Positions 1 through 5,165 of a stretch of DNA of 5,165 bases are shown here, piece after piece. Source of the stretch: Selenomonas sp. (GTDB lineage Bacteria > Bacillota_C > Negativicutes > Selenomonadales > Selenomonadaceae). The stretch lies in NCBI GenBank assembly GCA_017940705.1, contig JAGAYB010000130.1, positions 1 to 5,165 of the forward strand, given 5' to 3'. The notes beneath the pieces are model-generated. The model searched no databases and had not been told where the DNA came from. It saw only the letters and a program-made list of their open reading frames with translations. Positions within the stretch are counted from its first letter, which is position 1, and the number at the start of each line of letters is the position of its first letter. The translations under genes and the position numbers were made by a program.

Positions 1-396
1 GATATAATCTTAGCTGACAGGTATACCACCAGCAACATGGTACATCAGGCGGTAAAGCTCACGGACAAGACGGAGCGCACAGCTTTTTTGGACTGGCTCT
101 GGGATTTTGAATTTGTGAAGCTCGGCCTGCCAGTGCCGGACAAGGTGATTTTTCTGGACATGGCCCCGGAGGTAGCGGATAAGCTGATAGCCGCCCGGGC
201 GCAGGAAACCGCCGTGAAAAAGGACATCCATGAGCGTGATACGGCGTATCTGCATCGCTGCCACGAGGCGTATCTGGAACTGGCGGAGAAATACAAATGG
301 GATAAAGTGGTATGTAATGACGGGGACAGCCCTAAAAGCATAGAAACCATCCATGCCGCTGTATATCGGCTGGCAGAGGCATTGTTGAAGCAGTAA
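1..396 (+). CDS. tmk: dTMP (thymidylate) kinase, C-terminal part, 5'-truncated by window edge
   Basis: The reading frame is open from base 1 and ends with TAA at 394-396, giving 131 residues. The start codon and the N-terminal P-loop lie upstream of the window. The visible part opens with a DRYTTSN motif (about residues 6-12), which matches the DRY..S nucleotide-binding motif of thymidylate kinases. It continues with a VIFLDM strand and a segment with the pattern HERD..YL, which fits the lid and following helix of the family. The enzyme phosphorylates dTMP to dTDP with ATP in the cytoplasm, an essential step to dTTP. The in-frame ATG at 37 is internal, because the conserved DRY motif precedes it. 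Its TAA is part of the rnmV Shine-Dalgarno, so the two genes are translationally adjacent. It could be a related deoxynucleoside kinase, since the P-loop cannot be inspected. Confidence 0.85.
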   Translation, partial: DIILADRYTTSNMVHQAVKLTDKTERTAFLDWLWDFEFVKLGLPVPDKVIFLDMAPEVADKLIAARAQETAVKKDIHERDTAYLHRCHEAYLELAEKYKWDKVVCNDGDSPKSIETIHAAVYRLAEALLKQ

Positions 397-405
397 GGAG
401 TAAGC

Positions 406-954
406 ATGATAAAAGAAGTTCTGGTGGTAGAGGGCAAGATGGACGTGGTAGCCATCGACAAGGCCGTGGAAGCGGACTGCATTATCACCGAAGGGTTCAA
501 CCTGAAAAAACAGGCGCTGAAAAATATCGAACAGGCCTATAAAAAACGGGGCATCATCATTATGACCGACCCGGATTCGGCAGGCGAGCGGATTCGCAGC
601 TACCTCACCAAGCGTTTTCCCGCAGCAAAACACGCCTTTGTGCCGGTGGAAGAGGCAACGGACAACGATGATATCGGCATAGAACAGGCTAAGCCTGAGG
701 CTATCCGCAAGGCACTGGCCAGGGTGCGCACCATGGACTGGGAGCCGGCCAATAATTTCAGCAGTACGGATTTAATCGTAAATGATTTGTCGGGTGCGCC
801 TTCTGCCACCCGACGCCGTGCCAAACTCGGCGCAAAACTGGGACTGGGCTTTGCCAATGCCAAGACTTTCTTAAAGCGCCTAAACCACTACGGCGTGACC
901 AGAGAAGAATTTGCGGCTGCCGTAGCGGAGATGGATGAGGAGGACAAAGCATGA
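406..954 (+). CDS. rnmV: Ribonuclease M5 (5S rRNA maturation endonuclease)
   Basis: This 182-residue protein has the length and layout of Firmicute RNase M5. An N-terminal Toprim domain (about residues 3-90) carries the VVEGKMD motif (catalytic Glu9, with Asp13) and the DPDSAGE motif at 55-61 (metal-binding Asp55 and Asp57). A basic C-terminal half follows, with a TRRRAKLG stretch and a GFANAKTFLKRL segment typical of the RNase M5 C-terminal domain. In the known family the enzyme cleaves both sides of 5S rRNA precursor, in Bacillus with ribosomal protein L18 as cofactor. The ATG at 406 is supported by AAGGAG at 395-400, five bases upstream. Its TGA (952-954) overlaps the rsmA ATG (951-953), which suggests coupled translation. 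The rnmV-rsmA pairing is common in Firmicutes and joins two rRNA-processing enzymes. A primase or topoisomerase assignment is unlikely at this size. Confidence 0.95.
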   Translation: MIKEVLVVEGKMDVVAIDKAVEADCIITEGFNLKKQALKNIEQAYKKRGIIIMTDPDSAGERIRSYLTKRFPAAKHAFVPVEEATDNDDIGIEQAKPEAIRKALARVRTMDWEPANNFSSTDLIVNDLSGAPSATRRRAKLGAKLGLGFANAKTFLKRLNHYGVTREEFAAAVAEMDEEDKA

Positions 955-1817
955 GAGAGCAAGCCATTCAGCCCAGGATTGCCAGCCGGGAGGTCACAAC
1001 CCATATCCTAAAGGCCTTTGGCCTGCGCATGAGCAAGAAGCTGGGGCAGAACTTTTTGATTGATGCCGGGATTGTGCAGGGCATTGTGGACGCGGCGCAG
1101 ATTGCGCCGGGGGACAGAGTGCTGGAAATCGGCCCCGGCATCGGGACGCTTACACAGGGGCTGGCAGAGGCCGGCGCTGAGGTGACGGCGGTGGAGCTGG
1201 ATAAGAAACTGCCGGCGGTTCTCGCCGAAACGCTCAAGGGCTACGACAATGTGCGCATTGTGCCCGGAGACATCCTCAAGGTCAATATTCCCGAAATCAT
1301 GGGGGACGCGCCCTTTAAGGTGGCGGCGAACCTTCCCTACTACATCACGACTCCGATACTGATGGCGCTGCTGGAACGCCATCTGCCCATCACCCGCATG
1401 GTCACCATGGTGCAGAAGGAAGTGGCCCTGCGCATGGTGGCAAAACCGGGCGGCAAGGACTACGGCGCACTGTCCGTGGCCGTGCAGTATTACACCGCGC
1501 CGGAAATCGTGCTGGACGTACCGCCCCGTTCCTTTATCCCGGCCCCCGAAGTGGACAGCGTGGTTATCGCCTGTCATGTACGGGAAACGCCGGCGGTGCA
1601 GGTCAGGGACGAAAAGATGTTCTTCCGCGTGGTCAAGGCCGCCTTCGGCCAGCGCCGCAAGACTCTGGCTAACGCCCTGAAAGGCGGCGGACTGCCCAAG
1701 GAGCAGATACGTGATGCCATGGAGAGCGCCGGCATTGACCCCACGCGCCGTGGCGAGACGCTGACGCTGGAAGAATTTGGCAAACTTGCCGATGCCTTCA
1801 GCGCGATGCAGCCGTAA
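951..1817 (+). CDS. rsmA: 16S rRNA (adenine1518-N6/adenine1519-N6)-dimethyltransferase RsmA/KsgA
   Basis: The 288-residue product is a full-length KsgA/RsmA. It dimethylates two adjacent adenines in the 3'-terminal helix of 16S rRNA using S-adenosylmethionine, late in 30S assembly; loss of this activity classically gives kasugamycin resistance. Visible motifs are LGQNFL (31-36), the SAM-binding motif I EIGPGIGT (59-66), the acidic motif II VELD with Glu82, GD at 106-107, and the catalytic NLPYY (127-131). The C-terminal part contains DVPPRSFIPAPEVDS (189-203) and AFGQRRKTLANAL (231-243), both family hallmarks. The ATG at 951 follows GAGGAGG (937-943) by seven bases and overlaps the rnmV stop as ATGA, so expression is probably coupled. 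The gene is the last of its unit and is followed 23 bp later by a strong terminator hairpin. No anomalies are seen. Confidence 0.97.
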   Translation: MREQAIQPRIASREVTTHILKAFGLRMSKKLGQNFLIDAGIVQGIVDAAQIAPGDRVLEIGPGIGTLTQGLAEAGAEVTAVELDKKLPAVLAETLKGYDNVRIVPGDILKVNIPEIMGDAPFKVAANLPYYITTPILMALLERHLPITRMVTMVQKEVALRMVAKPGGKDYGALSVAVQYYTAPEIVLDVPPRSFIPAPEVDSVVIACHVRETPAVQVRDEKMFFRVVKAAFGQRRKTLANALKGGGLPKEQIRDAMESAGIDPTRRGETLTLEEFGKLADAFSAMQP

Positions 1818-1840
1818 ATTACATATTGCCGATAAATGTT

Positions 1841-1890
1841 CAGGGGCAGAGGTTATTTTCTGCGCGAGGAATAATCCCTGCTCCTGTTTT
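1841..1890 (+). terminator. Intrinsic terminator after rsmA
   Basis: The arm 1841-1857 pairs with 1870-1886 over 17 positions, with a single A-C mismatch (1850/1877) and two G-T wobbles, around a 12-base loop (1858-1869). TTTT follows at once at 1887-1890. It lies 23 bp after the rsmA stop, so it most likely ends the tmk-rnmV-rsmA transcript. The stem is longer than usual and has only a short U-tract. Confidence 0.8.
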
Positions 1891-1944
1891 ATCTGCAAAA
1901 ATTAACTCCCGGCAAAAGGTGAGGGCGCGGTTTATGGAGAATAC

Positions 1945-1982
1945 TAACATATCTTGGTGCAAGAATATGGGAGGATATGTTA
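1945..1982 (+). promoter_or_regulatory. Inverted repeat framing the scpB ribosome-binding site
   Basis: TAACATATC (1945-1953) is an exact reverse complement of GATATGTTA (1974-1982). The last base of the right arm is the A of the chosen ATG. In RNA this would form a 9-bp stem with a 20-base loop holding most of the Shine-Dalgarno (1969-1974). A small inner CTTG/CAAG pairing (1953-1956 with 1960-1963) competes with or extends it. It could be a translational control hairpin or a DNA operator. The repeat is seen directly; its function is inferred. Confidence 0.5.
1969..1974 (+). promoter_or_regulatory. Ribosome-binding site deciding the scpB start
   Basis: GGGAGG sits seven bases before ATG 1982. 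It favours this start over the in-frame ATGs at 1826 and 1934. The 1934 ATG has a weaker AGGTGAGG-like site (about 1917-1924). The 1826 ATG lies before the rsmA terminator and would force translation through it. Confidence 0.75.
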
Positions 1983-2782
1983 TGTTAGTAGAAACTGTGA
2001 TTAAAGACCGTATTGCCTATGTGAAGATGAAAAACGGCAGGCATTTCAACTGCCTGAGCGAGGATATGTGCCACGAACTGATGGAGGCCATTCAGGACAG
2101 TTATGATAAGGAATGTGTGGGAATTGTGCTGCTGGCGGAAGTAAACAAGCACGTTTGGAGCGCCGGTCATGATATCCGTGAACTGCCGCAGGACGGCAGC
2201 GACCCGTTGGCCTTTTCAGTGCCGATGGAAAGGCTGCTGCGCAGTGTTCAGGATGTGCCTATCCCTGTCATTGCCTGTGTGGACGGGACTGTCTGGGGCG
2301 GTGCCTGCGACCTCTGCCTGTCCTGTGATATGATTGTCAGCTCCAAGGACGCGACCTTTGCCATCACGCCGGCCAAAATCGGCATACCCTATAACGCTTC
2401 GGGTATTATGCACTTTGTCAATCAGCTGGGCATAAACAAGGCCAGAGAAATGTTTTTCCTGGCCACGCCGATAACAGCCGAAGATGCCTTGAACGTCGGG
2501 CTTATCAATCGGGTGGCAGACGATGGTGCAGAGCTGGAAAAAATGCTGGAAGAGCAGTTTCTGGCACCGCTGCGCCGCAACAGTATTTTGTCCATCAGCG
2601 CCATCAAACGCCAGTTCCGCATTTTGTCGCGCGCCTCTACGGTTATCAGCGCCGAAAGTTTTGAACGCATTAACGCTTATCGCAATGCCGTATACCGCGG
2701 CGAAGATTACAAAGAAGGCATCAACTCGTTTTTGGAAAAACGCGCGCCGGAATACAAGGGCAAGGCTCGGGATTTGGATTAA
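1982..2782 (+). CDS. scpB: Methylmalonyl-CoA decarboxylase (biotin-independent, crotonase superfamily)
   Basis: From ATG 1982 the product has 266 residues, the usual crotonase size. It follows E. coli ScpB/YgfG closely as I recall that sequence: SAGHDIRELP (60-69), GTVWGGA (102-108), ITPAKIGIPYN (128-138) and, near the C-terminus, FERI..YR.AVY.GEDY.EGIN.FLEKR (228-254). The E. coli active-site His66 and Tyr140 correspond to His63 and Tyr137 here. The expected reaction is (R)- or (S)-methylmalonyl-CoA to propionyl-CoA plus CO2 in the cytoplasm. This fits a propionate-forming fermenter and differs from the membrane Na+-pumping decarboxylase complex. A terminator separates it from rsmA, so it needs its own promoter, but I found no convincing one in 1891-1968. 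The amidase gene follows after 26 bp. A generic enoyl-CoA hydratase is the alternative, but the specific motifs argue against it. The symbol is also used for an unrelated chromosome-segregation protein. Confidence 0.88.
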   Translation: MLVETVIKDRIAYVKMKNGRHFNCLSEDMCHELMEAIQDSYDKECVGIVLLAEVNKHVWSAGHDIRELPQDGSDPLAFSVPMERLLRSVQDVPIPVIACVDGTVWGGACDLCLSCDMIVSSKDATFAITPAKIGIPYNASGIMHFVNQLGINKAREMFFLATPITAEDALNVGLINRVADDGAELEKMLEEQFLAPLRRNSILSISAIKRQFRILSRASTVISAESFERINAYRNAVYRGEDYKEGINSFLEKRAPEYKGKARDLD

Positions 2783-2808
2783 CTGACAAAGGAACAGGAG
2801 ATTCGGCC

Positions 2809-3393
2809 ATGAAACGACGTGATTTCCTACGGTGGAGTGCCGGTACGCTGCTGGGCGTTATGCTCGGCGAAAAGGAGATGCTGAAGGTTTCGGCGTCCTA
2901 TTACGAGCCCATGATTTACAAGCGGTTTTTGCAATTCACCGAGTACGAGGAACGCAAGCGTACAGAGGTGCTGGTGATTCATCATACGGGCTTTCCCAAT
3001 GTGGACAAGGATTCCACTGTCACCGCTATCCATAAATATCATCAGGAGACGATGAAGTGGGCCGGTGTCGGCTATCATTACCTCATCCGCAAGGACGGCA
3101 TGATTGAGCAGGGACGGCAGCAAAATATGGTGGGGGCTCATGCCTATGGGCATAATAAAAATTCCCTCGGCATCTGTCTGGCAGGGAACTTTGACATCGG
3201 CAGGCCCACGGCGGCGCAGATGGAGGCGGTCAAGGAACTCTGCCGCTGGCTGTGCCAAAAATATAAGCTCGACCCGTTGAAAAAAGGCACGATTGTAGGC
3301 CACCGTGACCTCAACGACACCGCCTGCCCCGGCAAGCGCCTGTACCGCCGTCTGGAGGAGATAAGGTACTACTGTGCCGAAAGCAGAAGGTGA
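2809..3393 (+). CDS. N-acetylmuramoyl-L-alanine amidase (Amidase_2/PGRP fold) with Tat-like N-terminus
   Basis: The 194-residue protein carries a zinc amidase domain from about residue 52 to 185, which hydrolyses the bond between N-acetylmuramic acid and L-alanine in peptidoglycan. By analogy with T7 lysozyme (His17, Tyr46, His122, Cys130) the zinc ligands are His58 in VIHHT, His165 in GHRD and Cys173 in ACPG, and the catalytic Tyr is Tyr89 in GYHY. The segment GAHAYGHNKNSLGICLAGN (109-127) is also typical. The T7 Lys128 position is Thr171, as in catalytic PGRPs. The N-terminus KRRDFLRWSAGTLLGVMLG resembles a twin-arginine signal, so export folded to the periplasm or cell surface is likely. 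The hydrophobic core is short, and a VSA site near residue 29 is the only cleavage candidate. AGGAG at 2796-2800, eight bases upstream, supports the ATG. Probably cotranscribed with scpB. No phage genes are nearby, so a host wall-remodelling or recycling role is more likely than an endolysin. Confidence 0.9.
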   Translation: MKRRDFLRWSAGTLLGVMLGEKEMLKVSASYYEPMIYKRFLQFTEYEERKRTEVLVIHHTGFPNVDKDSTVTAIHKYHQETMKWAGVGYHYLIRKDGMIEQGRQQNMVGAHAYGHNKNSLGICLAGNFDIGRPTAAQMEAVKELCRWLCQKYKLDPLKKGTIVGHRDLNDTACPGKRLYRRLEEIRYYCAESRR

Positions 3394-3420
3394 GGCTTTT
3401 CTGTGTTTTGGTGTAAAACT

Positions 3421-3462
3421 TGCAAAAAATGCCTAACTGCCCTTGCTACTATGCAAAAAATG
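3421..3462 (+). repeat. 11-bp direct repeat at the antiporter promoter
   Basis: TGCAAAAAATG occurs exactly at 3421-3431 and at 3452-3462. The copies are 31 bp apart, about three helical turns. The second lies between the -35 and -10 hexamers of the predicted promoter and the first lies just upstream of the -35. This arrangement would suit a regulator binding the same face of the helix. The short A-tract makes chance or DNA curvature a real alternative. Confidence 0.55.
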
Positions 3463-3471
3463 TTATACAAT
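3443..3471 (+). promoter_or_regulatory. Predicted sigma70-type promoter of the antiporter gene
   Basis: TTGCTA (3443-3448) and TACAAT (3466-3471) are separated by 17 bp and match the consensus hexamers at 4/6 and 5/6. Transcription would start near 3478-3480 and give a leader of about 57 bases. A perfect 12-bp palindrome, GAAAAATTTTTC (3493-3504), lies in that leader. The upstream gene has no clear terminator, so some read-through from the amidase is possible. Confidence 0.65.
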
Positions 3472-3535
3472 TAGGGGCGTGTATTATATAAGGAAAAATT
3501 TTTCGCTAACAATGATAGCAGAAAGCAGGTAGGTT

Positions 3536-5038
3536 ATGGCTGAGACTATTTGGTCCATCCTGCCGCCGGTTATTACCATTATACTGGCTTTGTGGACGAA
3601 GGAAGTCTATATGTCCCTTATCATCGGCATTTTTTCCGGTGCCATGCTCTATACCGGGGGCAATTTCCTAGAATCCACGCTGACCATGTTTCAGGTTATG
3701 GCGGACAAGGTGGGCGGTAATGTCAACATCTTGGTATTTTTGGTTATTTTAGGTATTCTCGTGGCGGCAATCACGCGCAGCGGCGCGACCAGCGCTTATG
3801 GACAGTGGGCCGCCCGTACTATCAAGGGGCGGCGTCAGGCGTCCCTCATCACGGCTCTTTTGGGGCTGGTCATCTTCATTGACGATTATTTCAACTGTCT
3901 GACGGTGGGTACTGTCATGCGCCCGGTGACGGATAAGTTCAAGATTTCCCGGGCAAAGCTGGCCTATATCATTGACGCCATGGCAGCGCCGATCTGCATA
4001 ATCGCGCCGGTGTCCAGCTGGGCGGCGGCGGTGGGCTCATCCCTGCCGGAAGGCTCGGAGATTGACGGTTTTTCCCTGTTCATACAGACCATTCCGTTTA
4101 ATCTTTATGCGTGGCTGACGATTGTGTTCCTGTTCTTCATCATTTATACTGGCAGGGACTTCGGGCCGATGGCGCATGATGTGAAGTGCAGCAATGAGAA
4201 GTTTGAGATACCGAAGGAATATCAGGAAAGCGGTGAAATTCACAAAGAAGAGCAGGGCAATGGCAAAATTATCGACCTGCTGCTGCCGCTTTTTGTGCTG
4301 ATTGTGGCCTGCGTTTACGGCATGCTCTACACCGGCGGCATTCACGAGGGCAAGAGCATTGCCGATGCCTTTGCTGGCTGCGATTCCTCAAAGTCGCTGG
4401 TGCTGGGCTCCTTCATTGCCTTTGTGTTTACGGGAATTTTGTACCTGCCGCGCAAGGTGTTGTCCTTCAACGCTTTTTGCGACAGCTTTGGCTGGGGCTT
4501 CAAGGCCATGACGCCGGCCATCTTTATCCTGTGCCTGGCATGGACACTGTCGGGTATTTGCAGCGATAAGTACCTGAATCTGGGCGGTTTTGTCGGCGGC
4601 ATCGTCAGTGCCCATACGGCGCTTATCATGCTGCTGCCGCCGATTTTCTTTCTGGTGGCCATCGGGCTGGCGTTTGCTACCGGCACCAGCTGGGGGACGT
4701 TTGGCATCCTCATTCCCATCGCCGTGGCGGTGGTCGGCGCGGACCCGCAGATGCTCGTTATCTGTGTGGCGGCTATCCTTTCCGGCGCGGTGGGCGGCGA
4801 CCATGCCTCGCCTATCTCCGATACCACAATTCTGGCTTCGGCCGGTGCGCAGTGCCATCACCTTGACCATGTGAGCACGCAGCTCCCCTATGTGATGACT
4901 GTGGCAGGATGCTCTTTGGCAGGCTATGTGGCTGACGGCTTTACCGGCAACGGCTGGATTGGCCTCGGCGTGGCCTTGGCGCTGTTGTGTGTCGTTATGT
5001 CTGTAGTGACGGCCAAAGTAGCATCTCTGGATAAGTAA
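3536..5038 (+). CDS. NhaC-family Na+/H+ antiporter
   Basis: The 500-residue protein is an integral inner-membrane transporter with roughly 11-13 hydrophobic segments, for example near 6-21, 64-80, 103-118, 141-165, 183-204, 247-267, 287-304, 325-342, 360-400, 405-420, 450-467 and 474-494. Family marks are FIDDYFNCLTVGTVMRPVTD (114-133), TGTSWGTFGILIP (382-394) and the signature GGDHASPISDTT (420-431), typical of NhaC/COG1757 carriers. A charged loop (about 206-246) divides the two halves. Members exchange Na+ for H+, and some, such as Bacillus MleN, couple this to organic acid exchange, so the true substrate may not be Na+/H+ alone. In an anaerobe it would manage sodium and proton gradients. 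The ATG at 3536 has an AGG at 3527-3529 at workable distance and a second AGG too close, so the Shine-Dalgarno is modest. It appears to be a single-gene unit with its own promoter and terminator. Confidence 0.9.
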   Translation: MAETIWSILPPVITIILALWTKEVYMSLIIGIFSGAMLYTGGNFLESTLTMFQVMADKVGGNVNILVFLVILGILVAAITRSGATSAYGQWAARTIKGRRQASLITALLGLVIFIDDYFNCLTVGTVMRPVTDKFKISRAKLAYIIDAMAAPICIIAPVSSWAAAVGSSLPEGSEIDGFSLFIQTIPFNLYAWLTIVFLFFIIYTGRDFGPMAHDVKCSNEKFEIPKEYQESGEIHKEEQGNGKIIDLLLPLFVLIVACVYGMLYTGGIHEGKSIADAFAGCDSSKSLVLGSFIAFVFTGILYLPRKVLSFNAFCDSFGWGFKAMTPAIFILCLAWTLSGICSDKYLNLGGFVGGIVSAHTALIMLLPPIFFLVAIGLAFATGTSWGTFGILIPIAVAVVGADPQMLVICVAAILSGAVGGDHASPISDTTILASAGAQCHHLDHVSTQLPYVMTVAGCSLAGYVADGFTGNGWIGLGVALALLCVVMSVVTAKVASLDK

Positions 5039-5049
5039 ATAAATGCTGA

Positions 5050-5094
5050 TGATTCCCGGCAAGGATAAAACTTTGCCGGGAATATTTGTATTAT
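5050..5094 (+). terminator. Intrinsic terminator after the antiporter gene
   Basis: ATTCCCGGCAA (5052-5062) pairs perfectly with TTGCCGGGAAT (5073-5083). Two further inner pairs (one a G-T wobble) make a 13-bp stem with a six-base loop (5065-5070). A T-rich but interrupted tract, ATTTGTATTAT, follows. It starts 13 bp after the antiporter stop and clearly ends that unit. Confidence 0.9.
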
Positions 5095-5102
5095 CTTATA
5101 AT
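5073..5102 (+). promoter_or_regulatory. Candidate promoter overlapping the terminator, for a gene beyond the window
   Basis: A perfect TATAAT lies at 5097-5102, with TTGCCG (4/6 match to the -35) at 5073-5078 and an 18-bp spacer. The -35 is formed by the right arm of the terminator stem. Transcription would begin near 5109 and run off the window end. The TATAAT is clear, but the -35 could be fortuitous because its bases are already explained by the hairpin. Confidence 0.4.
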
Positions 5103-5137
5103 GCAGGAGTAAGGAGGCTATGGTAGAATAATACAAA
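5085..5137. repeat. 10-bp perfect inverted repeat downstream of the antiporter terminator
   Basis: TTTGTATTAT (5085-5094) and ATAATACAAA (5128-5137) are exact reverse complements, separated by 33 bp. The left arm falls between the predicted -35 and -10; the right arm falls in the early transcribed region. Arm centres are 43 bp apart, about four helical turns. A pair of operator half-sites is one reading; an AT-rich coincidence is the other. Confidence 0.5.
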
Positions 5138-5142
5138 CATAA

Positions 5143-5158
5143 TGTTGCTGCCGCAACA
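5143..5158. repeat. Small inverted repeat at the window end
   Basis: TGTTGC (5143-5148) and GCAACA (5153-5158) form a 6-bp dyad around TGCC. It could be an operator or a leader hairpin of the next gene. The stretch 5095-5165 holds no supported coding region: the strong Shine-Dalgarno TAAGGAGG (5110-5117) is followed only by ATG GTA GAA TAA at 5120-5131. Confidence 0.4.
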
Positions 5159-5165
5159 CAGTATA

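Noticed and set aside
1008..1898. Long open frame antisense to rsmA (296 codons), and others antisense at 10-633 and 4388-5062
   Set aside because: They mirror strongly recognised + strand genes, and their translations are rich in His, Arg and Gln with no recognisable domain, as expected for shadows in GC-rich coding DNA.
1891..1968. Sigma70 promoter for the decarboxylase gene
   Set aside because: TAACAT (1945-1950) is a weak -10-like match and no acceptable -35 lies 16-18 bp upstream, so it is not listed.
1826..1981. Longer N-terminus for the decarboxylase starting at ATG 1826 (318 residues)
   Set aside because: It would be translated through the rsmA terminator, adds a sequence without family resemblance, and lacks a good ribosome-binding site; the E. 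coli homologue aligns from about 1982.
3384..3403. Possible terminator after the amidase gene
   Set aside because: Only five Watson-Crick pairs plus two G-T wobbles, overlapping the stop codon, with a poor T-tract; too weak to call.
3478..3535. Sodium or pH riboswitch in the antiporter leader
   Set aside because: The predicted leader is only about 57 bases and shows no multi-helix architecture; only a short A/T palindrome is present.
5142..5165. Start of a new gene at ATG 5142 (MLLPQHSI...)
   Set aside because: The nearest Shine-Dalgarno (5110-5117) is 24 bases away, and the window ends after eight codons, so there is no support.
1..5165. Mobile elements, CRISPR arrays, tRNA or rRNA genes, defence systems
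   Set aside because: No transposase or integrase motifs, no regularly spaced repeats and no RNA-gene folds were recognised; coding content is housekeeping and metabolic.

Overview
The window (5165 bp) reads as ordinary chromosomal DNA from an anaerobic Firmicute, most likely one of the Negativicutes (Selenomonas/Mitsuokella/Megamonas-like). This assignment is an inference. RNase M5 (rnmV) beside rsmA points to Firmicutes. A biotin-independent methylmalonyl-CoA decarboxylase fits propionate/succinate metabolism. A cell-wall amidase with a Tat-type N-terminus suits a diderm. All genes lie on the + strand, are fairly GC-rich and are closely packed. AT-richer gaps hold the regulatory signals.

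Region 1 (1-1890) is a nucleotide/RNA housekeeping operon. It contains the C-terminal part of a dTMP kinase (cut by the window start), then RNase M5 (5S rRNA maturation), then RsmA/KsgA (16S rRNA dimethylation). The stop codon of the kinase is embedded in the Shine-Dalgarno of rnmV, and rnmV and rsmA overlap by ATGA. The operon ends at a long intrinsic terminator (1841-1890).

Region 2 (1891-3393) holds a methylmalonyl-CoA decarboxylase and, 26 bp later, an Amidase_2/PGRP-type N-acetylmuramoyl-L-alanine amidase. They are probably cotranscribed. The decarboxylase start is wrapped in a 9-bp inverted repeat with the ribosome-binding site in its loop, which is the best candidate here for translational or operator control.

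Region 3 (3394-5083) is a probable single-gene unit: a sigma70-type promoter with an 11-bp direct repeat placed 31 bp apart, a 500-residue NhaC-family Na+/H+ antiporter, and a strong terminator.

Region 4 (5084-5165) looks like the regulatory front of a gene that begins beyond the window. It has a perfect TATAAT, a perfect 10-bp inverted repeat, a strong Shine-Dalgarno followed only by a 3-codon ORF, and a small hairpin.

I saw no mobile element, CRISPR array, tRNA, rRNA or obvious new multi-gene system. The points worth a second look are regulatory DNA between the genes.
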